From Pseudomonadota bacterium (lineage in GTDB: Bacteria; Desulfobacterota; Desulfovibrionia; Desulfovibrionales; Desulfovibrionaceae), in the NCBI GenBank assembly GCA_023411815.1, contig JAEYOJ010000098.1, positions 1-64,000 of the forward strand: a DNA stretch of 64,000 bases. Direction: 5' to 3'. The position numbers and the translations under genes are program-made. This document shows, in pieces, positions 34,230-43,571 of the stretch. The stretch's first letter is position 1, and each line of letters opens with the position of its first letter. The notes under the pieces were generated by a model. The model saw nothing but the letters and a program-made list of their open reading frames with translations. It did not search any database and was not told the DNA's origin.

Positions 34230-34574
34230 CTAGCCTTGGACCTTCTGTGCGCAATGCACGCAGAAGCGTGTCTCGGGCATGGCCATGAGCCGCTTGACCG
34301 GGATTTTCTCCCCGCACTCCTCGCACAGCCCGAACTCGGGGCTGTCGATGCAGGCCATGACGCGCCTGAGCCCGATGAGCCGGGTTATGGCCGTTTTCAG
34401 GGCGGCATCGTTGACCGCGCGACTGGCCAGCCCGCCCATGCGCCCAAGCCTTCCCACGGAGCAGTCCGGCGTCTCGGGCTCGGACAGGGCCTTGAGTTCC
34501 TCCACGCGGACTTCGAGTCCCCGCATGTCGTCCAATATTCGATTCTTAAGCGTCGCCTTATCCACTGGCAGCAT
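34230..34574 (-). CDS. DksA/TraR family zinc-finger protein
   Basis: The 114-residue protein has an N-terminal coiled helix and a C-terminal four-cysteine zinc finger, LCEECGEKIPVKRLMAMPETRFCVHC. DksA-type proteins enter the RNA polymerase secondary channel and modulate promoters with ppGpp. The DxxDxA tip expected of true DksA is not evident, so a function beyond the fold is inferred. GAGGAGGTGCAGCC precedes the ATG. It lies 26 bases downstream of ogt on the same strand. Confidence 0.85.
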   Translation of the reverse strand: MLPVDKATLKNRILDDMRGLEVRVEELKALSEPETPDCSVGRLGRMGGLASRAVNDAALKTAITRLIGLRRVMACIDSPEFGLCEECGEKIPVKRLMAMPETRFCVHCAQKVQG

Positions 34575-34600
34575 GGCTGCACCTCCTCGAAAATGCCAGA

Positions 34601-35083
34601 TTAACCGCTCTGCGGAGTCCGTTCAAGGTCAAGGAGGAACTTTTTCATCTCGAGGCCGGGCCCGAAGCCGGTCAGGATTCCGCCGGTCCCGATGACCCGG
34701 TGGCAGGGCACGACCAGGGGCCAGGGATTGGTGGCCATGACCCGACCCACGGCCCTGGCCGCTCCCGGCCTGCCGACAAGTGCCGCCAGGCGGCCGTAGG
34801 TGATGATCTGGCCGTGCCGCACTTCGCGGGACAAGGTTTCGAGCACCTCGCGGCGGAAGGCCGTCAGCCCCTCCAGGTCGAGCGGCAGTTCGGGCCAGTC
34901 CACGTGTTCGCCCGCCAGATAGCGGGCAAGCGCCTGGGCCAGGGCGCGGCCGTGGCTGCTTGTGGGCCCGGGGCCGGACGGCGCTTCGGGGCCTGCCCAT
35001 TCCAGGCAGATGGCTGCGACGTTGCAGTTTTCCCACTGCAAGGACAGGCAGAGCGTGCCCGATGTGATGACTTCGATACGCAT
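34601..35083 (-). CDS. ogt: Methylated-DNA-[protein]-cysteine S-methyltransferase
   Basis: The 160-residue suicide repair protein has the active-site motif VPCHRVIG, the helix-turn-helix region TYGRLAALVGRPGAARAVGRVMATNP, and the family ending GFGPGLEMKKFLLDLE. It transfers alkyl groups from O6-alkylguanine to its Cys. AAGGAGTCAGC precedes the ATG. No Ada domain is fused. It is probably cotranscribed with the DksA-like gene that follows. Confidence 0.92.
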   Translation of the reverse strand: MRIEVITSGTLCLSLQWENCNVAAICLEWAGPEAPSGPGPTSSHGRALAQALARYLAGEHVDWPELPLDLEGLTAFRREVLETLSREVRHGQIITYGRLAALVGRPGAARAVGRVMATNPWPLVVPCHRVIGTGGILTGFGPGLEMKKFLLDLERTPQSG

Positions 35084-35311
35084 GCTGACTCCTTATGGCC
35101 TGTGGCTACCGTGCCGGATGCGCGTCCGGCGCGTCAAGTGCGCAAGAACCGTCGGTCCGGACGTCAAGGGATTGAATTTCCCATGGCCAGTATCTGGCGA
35201 ATCGGTTTTCCGGGAGCGGGGCATGGATGACACAGGGGTGAAATGTCTAATAAACGTGGATGCCGCTATCGGCAAACAATTGACATGCATGAGGTGGTCG
35301 TCAAGGCATGG

Positions 35312-36289
35312 TCATTGCAGCGACGGCGGCAAGTCATGGGCGGGATCGAACCAGCTTGGGATGCTCTCCGGGGCGCCGGCCATCCGGCCCTGCCAGAGAT
35401 CCCGGGCGGCAAGTTCTTCGCGAATGCGCGCGAGCAGGACATTCTTGTCGCCCGCCCAGTCGGGGGCGACGAGTTCGCCAGGGGCGGGATCGGCCTGGAG
35501 GCGATGGACGACCATGTCCGGCCGGGTATCCGCAAGAGCCCGGCAGAGCATGGACACGTAACACGAAGGGGTGAGGGGGGAGTACTTACCGGCTCTCCAC
35601 ATTGCCTCCATGGCCGTTCCGCGCAACACGAGCAGGTTGTGGAATTTGATGCCGCGCGCGGGCAGAGCGCTTACAGCCCTGACCGTGGTCAGGAACTCGG
35701 TCTCGCCCTCGCCGGGAAGCCCGGCCATGACATGGGCGCAAACCTTGAGCCCGAGAGCGTCGGCCTGCTCCACGGCGGAAGCGAAGCAGGCGAAGTCGTG
35801 GCCGCGCCCGATGCGGGCGAGTGTCGCGTCGTCGGATGACTGCAGCCCGATGTCCAGCCATGTTTCGGGAATGCCCGTTCCGGCGAGGATGGCCAGCTTT
35901 TCCTGATCAAGGCAGTCCGGCCGGGTGCCAACGCTTACGGCAGCCAGTCCCGGCAGGGCGCGGATCTCCCGCATGAGGCCGGCCAGACGGGCGGCAGGTC
36001 CGTAGGTGTTGGAGAAGGACTGCAGGTAGGCGATGAAGGACTGCTGGACCGATTCCCCTGCTTGCCCGTGCGCGGTGCGGGAAGCGAGGCGCTCCCATTG
36101 CCGGGTAAGCGACAGGCCGTTTGCGGCCATGCCCGTGCCCGAACCCTGCGCGTTGCAGAACGCGCAGCCGTGAAAGGAGACGCTTCCGTCGCGATTGGGG
36201 CAGCCGGACGCGGCGTCCAGCGGAATCTTGCGCAGGCGTCCGCCGAAGCGCTGCCGTAAGTAGGTGGCGAGGCTATAGATTCTGTTCAT
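35312..36289 (-). CDS. TIGR01212 (YhcC-like) family radical SAM protein
   Basis: The 325-residue protein has an unusual cluster motif CPNRDGSVSFHGCAFC near residue 30. VGTRPDCLDQEKLAIL, WLDIGLQSSDD and HVMAGLPGEGETEFL follow, all typical of the YhcC group. The substrate is not firmly known. The start has only a weak ribosome-binding site. It is divergent from mreB, and about 230 bases separate its stop from the ogt start. Confidence 0.87.
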   Translation of the reverse strand: MNRIYSLATYLRQRFGGRLRKIPLDAASGCPNRDGSVSFHGCAFCNAQGSGTGMAANGLSLTRQWERLASRTAHGQAGESVQQSFIAYLQSFSNTYGPAARLAGLMREIRALPGLAAVSVGTRPDCLDQEKLAILAGTGIPETWLDIGLQSSDDATLARIGRGHDFACFASAVEQADALGLKVCAHVMAGLPGEGETEFLTTVRAVSALPARGIKFHNLLVLRGTAMEAMWRAGKYSPLTPSCYVSMLCRALADTRPDMVVHRLQADPAPGELVAPDWAGDKNVLLARIREELAARDLWQGRMAGAPESIPSWFDPAHDLPPSLQ

Positions 36290-36454
36290 GGCCGATACTG
36301 CTTCGCCGGTGGGGTATTCGGGTCGGACGTTGAGGAGCGAGGCGGCGACCGGTGATATTTTTCCTGGCTGTTGACAATGTGGCCCTTTTGAAAAAAGAAG
36401 GCCTTTGCAAACCTAAGACCCATTAAGTTTCACCGTATCGGGAAGCGAGGCGAT

Positions 36455-37492
36455 ATGTCGAAAGTCTTCGATAAGGCCCTTGGTTATTTTTCCAACGACC
36501 TGGCCATTGACCTGGGCACGGCCAATACCCTCGTTTATGTCAAGGGCAAGGGTATAATGCTCGATGAGCCGTCGGTGGTCGCCGTCAAGGAGGACAGCCG
36601 AGGCAAGAAGGTGCTGGCCGTGGGCCACGAGGCCAAGAAGATGCTCGGCCGCACGCCCGGTAACATCGTGGCGATCCGGCCCATGAAGGACGGCGTCATC
36701 GCCGACTTCGAGATCACCGAGGCCATGCTGCGTCACTTCATTTCTAAGGTGCACAACTCCAGGCGCCTCGTCCGCCCGCGCATCATCATTTGCGTGCCCA
36801 CGGGCATCACCCAGGTGGAGAAGCGCGCCGTGAAGGAATCGGCCCAGAGCGCCGGCGCGCGGGAGGTCTACCTCATCGAGGAGCCCATGGCCGCGGCCAT
36901 CGGCGCCGGCCTGCCCATCACCGAGCCCACCTCCAACATGGTCGTGGACATCGGCGGCGGCACCACCGAAGTGGCGGTCATCTCGCTGGCCGGCATCGTC
37001 TACTCCAAGTCCGTGCGCGTCGGCGGCGACAAGATGGACGAAGCCATCATGCAGTACGTCAAGCGCAAGTACAACATGCTCATCGGCGAGTCCACGGCCG
37101 AGATCGTCAAGAAGACCATCGGTTCGGCCTTCCCCAACGCCATAGACGGCAGCATGGATCTCAAGGGCCGCGACCTCGTGACCGGCATTCCCCAGAACAT
37201 CACCATCACCTCCGAGGAGGTGCGCAAGGCCATCGCCGAGCAGGTGGACGCCATACTGCAAGGCGTGCGCATCGCCCTGGAGCAGACCCCGCCCGAACTG
37301 GCGGCCGACATCGTGGATCGCGGCATCGTGATCACCGGCGGCGGCGCACTCCTGCACGGGCTTGACCAGCTGCTGCGCGAAGAAACCAGGTTGCCCATCA
37401 CCGTGGTGGACGAGCCGCTCAAGGCCGTCGTGCGCGGCTCCGGCATCGCCCTCGATGATCTGGATACATATCGGGAAGTCTGCGTCGATTAG
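36455..37492 (+). CDS. mreB: Rod shape-determining protein MreB
   Basis: The 345-residue bacterial actin has the phosphate-1 region FSNDLAIDLGTANTLVYVKG, the phosphate-2 region VVDIGGGTTEVAVISL and the adenosine motif GIVITGGGALLHGLDQLL. It polymerises under the inner membrane and guides sidewall peptidoglycan synthesis. GAGGCGAT precedes the ATG. It heads the cluster mreB-mreC-mreD-mrdA-rodA-bactofilin; a 174-base GC-rich gap separates it from mreC. Confidence 0.97.
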   Translation: MSKVFDKALGYFSNDLAIDLGTANTLVYVKGKGIMLDEPSVVAVKEDSRGKKVLAVGHEAKKMLGRTPGNIVAIRPMKDGVIADFEITEAMLRHFISKVHNSRRLVRPRIIICVPTGITQVEKRAVKESAQSAGAREVYLIEEPMAAAIGAGLPITEPTSNMVVDIGGGTTEVAVISLAGIVYSKSVRVGGDKMDEAIMQYVKRKYNMLIGESTAEIVKKTIGSAFPNAIDGSMDLKGRDLVTGIPQNITITSEEVRKAIAEQVDAILQGVRIALEQTPPELAADIVDRGIVITGGGALLHGLDQLLREETRLPITVVDEPLKAVVRGSGIALDDLDTYREVCVD

Positions 37493-37666
37493 TTCACCCC
37501 GGCCGGGAGGAACCTTCTTCCGGCGAAGGGCCTGGAGGAGGCTGCCCCAGGGCGGCCTTCCACGCCCTTGCTCCAGTAGCCGGGGATGGCGATAGTTTGG
37601 GACTGGTAGGTTGACTCCAGGTCCATTGAAGCTGCGGTTCATCCTTCAACTCGTGGTCGGTTGCTC

Positions 37667-39259
37667 ATGCGCACAGGCGTCGTCTCAAGACGAATCTTCC
37701 TCCTGTTGCTCGTCGCCCTGTTCCTGTACCTGAGCATATACACCTGGAACCTGCGCTACGGCTATCTCGATCGGCTCACGGAGATCACTGGCCTGGAGAT
37801 CGCCGGAACTGTCCTGCGCCCTGGCAACTGGGCCGCGGACGAGGTCAATCAGCGCTGGCGGCGCTACGTGCATCTGGTCGATGTCGAGCAGGAGAACGAA
37901 CGGCTGCGGGCGGCGGTCGCGCGCATGGCCCTGGACATGGCCAGCCTGCGCGAGGATTCGGCCAAGGCCAAGCGCCTGGAGCGCTCCCTCGGGTACAATC
38001 CGCCCGAGGAGTGGCAGCGCCAGGGCGCGCGGGTCATCGCCCACCGTCTCGGCCCGACCGGTAATCTCGAAACGTTCCTGGTGGATAAAGGCGCGGGCGA
38101 CGGCATATACGAGGATGCGCCAGCCATTACCGCGGATGGCGCCGTGGGCCGGGTCATGCGCGTTTCGCCGAACAATTCCACCGTGCTCCTCTTGAGCGAT
38201 CCGAACAGCCGCATTCCTGTCCTGGGCCGAGATTCGCGCACGACCGGCGTTCTCGTGGGCCACGGCCAGGGAGAGCTGCTCAGCGTCAACTACGTGCCGC
38301 TTAACGAACCCATGGAAGTGGGCGAGGTCCTCGTCAGCTCCGGCCTGGCGCGCGTGTTTCCCAAAGGCATTCCCGTGGCCCGCGTGGTGACCGTGGACCG
38401 ATCGGACATCTCCCTGTTCAAGACGGTCCTCGCCGAGCCGCTCGTTGATGTGCGGAACCTGGAGGAAGTTCTTCTGCTTACCAGGCTGGCCGTGGAGCAG
38501 CCCGCGACCGTCCAGACCGAAGCCGTGATACCCGCGGCGCCCCCGACGAAACCCGCCGCAACGGGCGCCGTACAGCCCAAGGCGGGCAGGGCTGATGCCC
38601 AAGCTCCCAAAACGGCCGTCGCCCAGCCCCAGGATTCCCGCAGGCAGGGCGAGCAGGTCACCCCGGCAAGGCAGGAACGGTCGCCCGATGTCCAGAAAAA
38701 GCCGGCCAATCCGCAAGCAGGCCAGGCGCCGTTACCGCAGGACGCCAGGACCCAAACGCCTCCGGCCGCTCAGGCGCCGAAGCCCCAGGAGGGCCAGGCC
38801 CCCAAGCCCCAGACCGTGCAGACGTCCAGGCCGCGGGAAACCCAGCCCCAGACTCAGCCGCTTCCCTCGGCAGGGGAACAGCGCGCCAATCCAGCTCAGG
38901 AGCGCCAGCCGCTCGTGCGCGAACCCGAGCCCAAGCCGCAGGCCGGGACTCCTCGGGCTGCTAACCTGGAGCCGCTGGCCCAGGTCGTACCGGTCCAGCC
39001 TGGCAGCGCACAGGCCGCTCCGGATCCGACAATGTCGGCGCCGGCTTCCCGTACGGCTGAACCCGAAGCGGCGGCCCGCGTCGCACGGACTACCCCGCCG
39101 GCCCCCCCTGCGCGTACCGAGCCGAAGAGCGAGTCACAGACTGAAGGCACGAAGACCCAGCCGATCTGGCCACCTGCCCTGCAAGCGCCGCCGCCTGCCG
39201 AGCCGGCCTTTTCCCAGTCAACTCCGTCCGGCTTGCCCCAACCAGCGGAGCAGCCATGA
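37667..39259 (+). CDS. mreC: Rod shape-determining protein MreC with long disordered tail
   Basis: The protein (about 530 residues) has a short cytoplasmic start, one transmembrane helix (IFLLLLVALFLYLSIYTWNL), a coiled coil (about 75-110) and the periplasmic MreC beta domain to about residue 280. The remaining 250 residues are a low-complexity Pro/Gln/Ala/Lys tail, about twice the family's usual length in all. MreC links MreB to PBP2 and RodA. ATG at 37667 is used; TTG at 37661 is possible. The stop overlaps mreD in ATGA. Confidence 0.93.
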   Translation: MRTGVVSRRIFLLLLVALFLYLSIYTWNLRYGYLDRLTEITGLEIAGTVLRPGNWAADEVNQRWRRYVHLVDVEQENERLRAAVARMALDMASLREDSAKAKRLERSLGYNPPEEWQRQGARVIAHRLGPTGNLETFLVDKGAGDGIYEDAPAITADGAVGRVMRVSPNNSTVLLLSDPNSRIPVLGRDSRTTGVLVGHGQGELLSVNYVPLNEPMEVGEVLVSSGLARVFPKGIPVARVVTVDRSDISLFKTVLAEPLVDVRNLEEVLLLTRLAVEQPATVQTEAVIPAAPPTKPAATGAVQPKAGRADAQAPKTAVAQPQDSRRQGEQVTPARQERSPDVQKKPANPQAGQAPLPQDARTQTPPAAQAPKPQEGQAPKPQTVQTSRPRETQPQTQPLPSAGEQRANPAQERQPLVREPEPKPQAGTPRAANLEPLAQVVPVQPGSAQAAPDPTMSAPASRTAEPEAAARVARTTPPAPPARTEPKSESQTEGTKTQPIWPPALQAPPPAEPAFSQSTPSGLPQPAEQP

Positions 39260-39723
39260 GCGCGGTGGTCTTCTGGGCCGTCTTCAGCATTCTCGGGATA
39301 TGGATTCAGTTCTTCGCGCCCGGGCTGGATGCGCTGGCCCCCGGCCTGGTGATCAGCCTGCAGCGCGAGCATTGGTCCCGGACCTTCTGGCTGCTTCTGA
39401 CCTGGATACTCGTGCAGGAAGGCATCGGCTCGCAAGCTTTCGGCGGGGTGTTCATGCTCTACGCGCTGCTCATCGGAGCCTTCATTCTCGGATGCAAGAT
39501 CTTCGATGAGGCCAATCCTCTTTTCATGGTCCTGCTCGGGTTCGGATACGGAATGGTGCTGATCCTGAGCCGTTACATCCTGGCCGGACTGCAGGATGTG
39601 GTCCTGCCCGTCCGTCCGCTGCTGGAAGATTACCTGATACAGAGCTTTTATTTCGTCCTGGCTTGGTTCATCGCCCATAGATTTTACGCTCGAAAGGTGG
39701 TCAGGCGTGTCCGTAGCCTATGA
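39256..39723 (+). CDS. mreD: Rod shape-determining protein MreD
   Basis: The 155-residue inner-membrane protein has about five hydrophobic helices (for example VFWAVFSILGIWIQFFAPGL and FWLLLTWILVQEGIG). Similarity within this family is low, so the call rests on size, topology and position between mreC and mrdA. The start overlaps the mreC stop in ATGA and the end overlaps mrdA by 17 bases. Confidence 0.87.
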   Translation: MSAVVFWAVFSILGIWIQFFAPGLDALAPGLVISLQREHWSRTFWLLLTWILVQEGIGSQAFGGVFMLYALLIGAFILGCKIFDEANPLFMVLLGFGYGMVLILSRYILAGLQDVVLPVRPLLEDYLIQSFYFVLAWFIAHRFYARKVVRRVRSL

Positions 39724-41719
39724 TCCGGAAGGGCAGCAACCTCCGCGCCACGGACTCATCCTGCTGCAGGGGCTCATCATGGCCCTGTTCTGCGCTTTTG
39801 CCCTGCGCTTGTGGTACCTGCAGGTGCACAAGGGCGAACAGTACGCGCAGAAGGCCCGCGAGAACCGCCTGAGGCAGGAATACGTCTATGCGCCACGCGG
39901 CCTGATCTACGATCGCAACGGGGTGCTCGTCGCCGTCAACGAACCGGCTTATGCCCTGGGCCTCATCCGCGAAGACGTGTCCGACATCGAGAAGACCCTC
40001 GCGCAGGTTTCGGAGTGGACCGGGCAGGATATCGAGGACCTGCTCGCCGCATTCCGGCTGGGCCGCAGGAAGGTGAAGCCCTTCGACCGGATCATCCTCG
40101 CCTCGAACCTGTCCTTCGACCTGCTCTCCAAGATCGAGGCCGGCTCGCATCGCTGGCCTGGTCTTGAAATCATGGTCCGGCCGCGCAGGAATTATCCCCA
40201 GGGGCCCCTGCTCTCGCAGATCCTGGGCTATGTGGCCGAAGCAAACGACGAGGAGATCTCGCGCAATCCGGACCTGCAGCTTGCGGACACCGTGGGCAAG
40301 CAGGGGCTGGAATTCGTGCTCGAATCCAGGCTGCGCGGCCGCAAGGGGCTGCGGCAGATGGAGGTCGACGCCTCGGGCCGCCTGCTCAACGAGAGGCAAG
40401 TCAACAAGCCGAGCGCGGGCCAGAATGTGACCATGGCCATCGACGTGAATCTGCAGCGCTTCGCCATGCAGGAGATGGAGAGCAGGGGACACGCCGGCGC
40501 CGTGGTGGTCATGGAACCCTACACGGGACAAGTCCTGGCCATGGTCTCCACACCGACTTTCGACAACAACGCGTTCGCCTCCGGTTTGACGCCGGATCAG
40601 TGGGCGGCCCTGCGCGACGATCCGCGGCATCCCTTGCAGAACAAGGCCACCCAGGGCGTATACCCTCCCGGCTCCACCTTCAAGCTGGTGGTGGCCCTGG
40701 CCGGCCTGCACGAGGGCGTCATCGACCCGAGCGAGACCGTCTTCTGCAGCGGCGAGATGAAGCTCGGCAAGCGCGTGTTCCGCTGCTGGAACAAGCACGG
40801 CCATGGGCGTGTGGATTTCAAGCGCGGCCTGGTGGAATCGTGCGACGTGTATTTCTACGAGATGGGCAACAAGCTTGGCGTGGACCGTATGGAGGCCTTC
40901 GCCAAGGCCTCGGGGTTCGGTTCGGTCACGGGCGTGGACCTGCCACACGAGAAGGGCGGGCTCATTCCCAGCCGTAATTGGAAGCTCCAGCGCTTCGGCG
41001 AGCGCTGGCAGGGCGGCGAGAACCTTAATTTCGCCATCGGCCAGGGCTACACGCTGACTTCGCCGCTGCAGCTCACCCGCTTCGTATCCGCGCTGCTCAA
41101 TGGCGGCTTCCTGCTCAAACCCTCGCTTGTGGATTCGCACGAACCGACGGTGCAGGGCCATCTGCCTGCTTCCGCCCAGCAGATCAGGATGGTGCTCGAA
41201 ACGATGGTGGCCACCGTGGATATGGACAGGGGCACTGCCAGGCGCTTGCGGCGTCCGGATGCGCGCATGGGCGGCAAGACGGGCACCGCCCAGGTGGTTA
41301 AGCTCAAGACCGAGGACCGGGGCAGGAAGACCTCGGAAATCGCTTACGAATTCCGTGACCATGCCTGGCTCGTAAGCTGGGGCGTGAAGGACGGCAAATC
41401 CGTGGTGATCACGTGCCTGGTGGAGCACGGGGGCGGTGGCGGCGAAGCGGCCGGTCCGGTTTCCCGCGCCATCTACGACTATCTCTTCGGTCTGCCGGGC
41501 GGGACCTCGACGGCCATGGATAACTGGCCCTATGTGGCCGGCGTGGATCCAAACCCCCTGGATAAGTACGAGCTCCCGGCCCCGGTCACCCCGAAGGCGG
41601 CCGCTAAGCCGAGCAGGCCTGCCAAGGCCAGCAAACCGAGTGCCCCGCGACCCAAGGCGGAACCCGCGGACATGACGCCGGCTGACTCGGCGGAGGATGC
41701 AGACAGTGTCTCCCGTTGA
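39707..41719 (+). CDS. mrdA: Penicillin-binding protein 2 (elongasome transpeptidase)
   Basis: The 670-residue class B PBP has one N-terminal transmembrane helix (LILLQGLIMALFCAFALRLW), a dimerisation domain and a transpeptidase domain. The three active-site motifs are STFK (in YPPGSTFKLVV), SCD (in VESCDVYFYEMG) and KTG (in GGKTGTAQVVKL). It crosslinks sidewall peptidoglycan. The start is GTG with AAAGGTGG upstream, inside mreD. The last 50 residues are a Lys/Ala/Pro tail. Confidence 0.95.
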   Translation: MSVAYDPEGQQPPRHGLILLQGLIMALFCAFALRLWYLQVHKGEQYAQKARENRLRQEYVYAPRGLIYDRNGVLVAVNEPAYALGLIREDVSDIEKTLAQVSEWTGQDIEDLLAAFRLGRRKVKPFDRIILASNLSFDLLSKIEAGSHRWPGLEIMVRPRRNYPQGPLLSQILGYVAEANDEEISRNPDLQLADTVGKQGLEFVLESRLRGRKGLRQMEVDASGRLLNERQVNKPSAGQNVTMAIDVNLQRFAMQEMESRGHAGAVVVMEPYTGQVLAMVSTPTFDNNAFASGLTPDQWAALRDDPRHPLQNKATQGVYPPGSTFKLVVALAGLHEGVIDPSETVFCSGEMKLGKRVFRCWNKHGHGRVDFKRGLVESCDVYFYEMGNKLGVDRMEAFAKASGFGSVTGVDLPHEKGGLIPSRNWKLQRFGERWQGGENLNFAIGQGYTLTSPLQLTRFVSALLNGGFLLKPSLVDSHEPTVQGHLPASAQQIRMVLETMVATVDMDRGTARRLRRPDARMGGKTGTAQVVKLKTEDRGRKTSEIAYEFRDHAWLVSWGVKDGKSVVITCLVEHGGGGGEAAGPVSRAIYDYLFGLPGGTSTAMDNWPYVAGVDPNPLDKYELPAPVTPKAAAKPSRPAKASKPSAPRPKAEPADMTPADSAEDADSVSR

Positions 41720-42821
41720 TCGTCGAATGCTCCTGTACATAAACTGGGGCCTGGTGGGACTCACGCTCATCCTCTTCGGCCTCGGGGTGCTCAACCTCTA
41801 TTCCGCGAGCGGTTTCCGGCTTGAGCAGGGCATGGAAGTCAACACCTTCTACCAGAAGCAGCTTATCTGGGGGGGCATGGGCTTCTTCGGCATGCTCCTG
41901 TTCATGGCCTTCGATTACAGGCACCTGAAGATCATCGCCTGGCCCCTGTTCTGGATCACCGTCATCCTGCTCGCATGCGTGCTGGGCTTCGGTAAGGTGG
42001 TGTACGGCGCGCGCCGCTGGCTAGATCTCGGCTTCTTCAATCTTCAGCCGAGCGAACTGGCCAAGATCAGCATTCTCATCCTGGGCGCCAGGCTGCTCTC
42101 CAGCGAATCCGGCCTGCTGTCCTGGACCAGGCTTTTCCAGGTACTCCTGGTCGGGATGATTCCCGCGGGCTTCATCATCCTCCAACCCGATCTCGGATCC
42201 TCCCTGAACCTGCTGTTGCTGCTTGGCGGAATCATCCTCTACCGCGGAATGAAACCCATTATCCTCAAGGTTGCGCTAGTGGTCGTCCCGGCCATTCTGC
42301 CGCTGGGGTGGTTCTGTCTCCACCCGTACCAGAAGCAGCGCATCCTGACCTTCCTGGACCCCAGCAACGATCCGCTGGGCTCCGGCTATCACATAATCCA
42401 ATCCACCATCGCCATCGGCTCGGGGCAGCTCTGGGGCAAGGGCTTTCTGGGCGGTACCCAGAGCCAGCTTCGATTCCTGCCGGAAAAGCACACCGACTTC
42501 GCCGTGGCGGTGTTCGGAGAGGAGTGGGGGTTCATCGGCAGCTTGCTTCTGCTTTCGCTGTTCTGCCTGTTCCTGTACCAGGTTTGCGTTACCGCGCGCG
42601 ACGCCAAGGACCGTTTTGGCTCCTACCTGGCTGCCGGGGTTTTCTTCTATTTCTTCTGGCAAATCCTGATCAACATGGGTATGGTTTTGGGGCTCATGCC
42701 CGTGGTGGGCATTCCCCTACCTTTCATCAGCTACGGCGGTAGCGCGACAATAGTCAACTTCAGCCTTATCGGGCTGGTGCTCAATGTGAGCATGCGTCGG
42801 TTCATGTTCAAGCAAAATTGA
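41706..42821 (+). CDS. rodA: Peptidoglycan glycosyltransferase RodA
   Basis: The 371-residue SEDS protein has about ten hydrophobic helices and the family motifs GARRWLDLGFFNLQPSELAK and PDLGSSLN. It ends GIPLPFISYGGSATIVNF. It polymerises glycan strands with PBP2. GGAGG abuts the ATG at 41697, which leaves no spacer, while GTG at 41706 sits nine bases from it; I therefore prefer the GTG. It overlaps mrdA. Confidence 0.94.
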   Translation: MSPVDRRMLLYINWGLVGLTLILFGLGVLNLYSASGFRLEQGMEVNTFYQKQLIWGGMGFFGMLLFMAFDYRHLKIIAWPLFWITVILLACVLGFGKVVYGARRWLDLGFFNLQPSELAKISILILGARLLSSESGLLSWTRLFQVLLVGMIPAGFIILQPDLGSSLNLLLLLGGIILYRGMKPIILKVALVVVPAILPLGWFCLHPYQKQRILTFLDPSNDPLGSGYHIIQSTIAIGSGQLWGKGFLGGTQSQLRFLPEKHTDFAVAVFGEEWGFIGSLLLLSLFCLFLYQVCVTARDAKDRFGSYLAAGVFFYFFWQILINMGMVLGLMPVVGIPLPFISYGGSATIVNFSLIGLVLNVSMRRFMFKQN

Positions 42822-42884
42822 TCGCACCGTAACAATAAGCGAGACGGATTGCATATGTTCAGCAAGAACGGCAAGGGAGGAAGC

Positions 42885-43292
42885 ATGGCCAAGGACGAGA
42901 TCAATGCATTTCTAGGCGCCGGGACAAGCTACGAAGGCAAGCTGCACTTCGAAGGTTCAGTGCGCATAGACGGCGATTTTCAAGGCGAGGTGTCCAGCGA
43001 AGGAACCTTGATCATCGGCCAGGACGCCAAGGTCAAGGGCGTCATTCAGGTCGGCCAGCTCGTGCTCTCCGGACACCTGCGCGGCAGCATCGAAGCCAGG
43101 GAAAAGGTTGTCCTGCATCGCACGGCGCATCTGGTGGGCCATATCAATACGCCCTCCCTGGTCATCGAGGAAGGCGCGGTGCTTGAGGGGCAAGTCGTCA
43201 TGGGCACCTTGCCCGCCGAGGCGCTGCCGGAGACCCTGACGGAATTCTCTGAGAGCGCAAGTTCTGAAGAGGGCGCGCCGTCTCAGTACTGA
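42885..43292 (+). CDS. Bactofilin family cytoskeletal protein
   Basis: The 135-residue protein is a bactofilin. A short N-terminal tail is followed by a right-handed beta-helix of repeats such as LIIGQDAKVKGVIQVGQLVLSG and LRGSIEAREKVVLH. Bactofilins form stable filaments that place cell-wall enzymes and affect shape. AAGGGAGGAAGC directly precedes the ATG at 42885; an ATG ten codons upstream (42855) is an alternative. Its place behind rodA ties it to shape control. Confidence 0.9.
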   Translation: MAKDEINAFLGAGTSYEGKLHFEGSVRIDGDFQGEVSSEGTLIIGQDAKVKGVIQVGQLVLSGHLRGSIEAREKVVLHRTAHLVGHINTPSLVIEEGAVLEGQVVMGTLPAEALPETLTEFSESASSEEGAPSQY

Positions 43293-43383
43293 AAAGCAGA
43301 TTGCGCAAACGCAGCAATCTGATATTGTACTATCTGATGATATAAAAGATTCCGTATTTGCTTCTGATAATATGCTTGCGCAG

Positions 43384-43419
43384 GCGTAATCCCGAGTCGG
43401 CAGCGGCTCGGGATTACGC
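43384..43419 (+). terminator. Hairpin after the bactofilin gene
   Basis: A perfect 13-bp stem (GCGTAATCCCGAG with CTCGGGATTACGC) and a 10-nt loop lie 92 bases after the stop codon. A smaller hairpin CAGATTGC/GCAATCTG precedes it at 43297-43321. Neither has a T-run. Confidence 0.5.
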
Positions 43420-43495
43420 TCGTGAAAGCTGTCACAACCAGCCCGCCGCAACGTTTCCAGCCTCGTTTCTCCTTGAATCCCGCCGGAAAAAGATT

Positions 43496-43524
43496 TTGAC
43501 AGGGTCCCGAAAAAGGGATAAAGC
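43496..43524 (+). promoter_or_regulatory. Candidate promoter of the atp operon
   Basis: A perfect TTGACA box at 43496-43501 is followed after 17 bases by TAAAGC, a weak -10 box. It lies about 48 bases before the first atp gene, in an AT-richer gap. Confidence 0.5.
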
Positions 43525-43571
43525 CCATCCCACTTTGAACTAAAATTCACAACCTTGAGCTGGGGGCGGTC

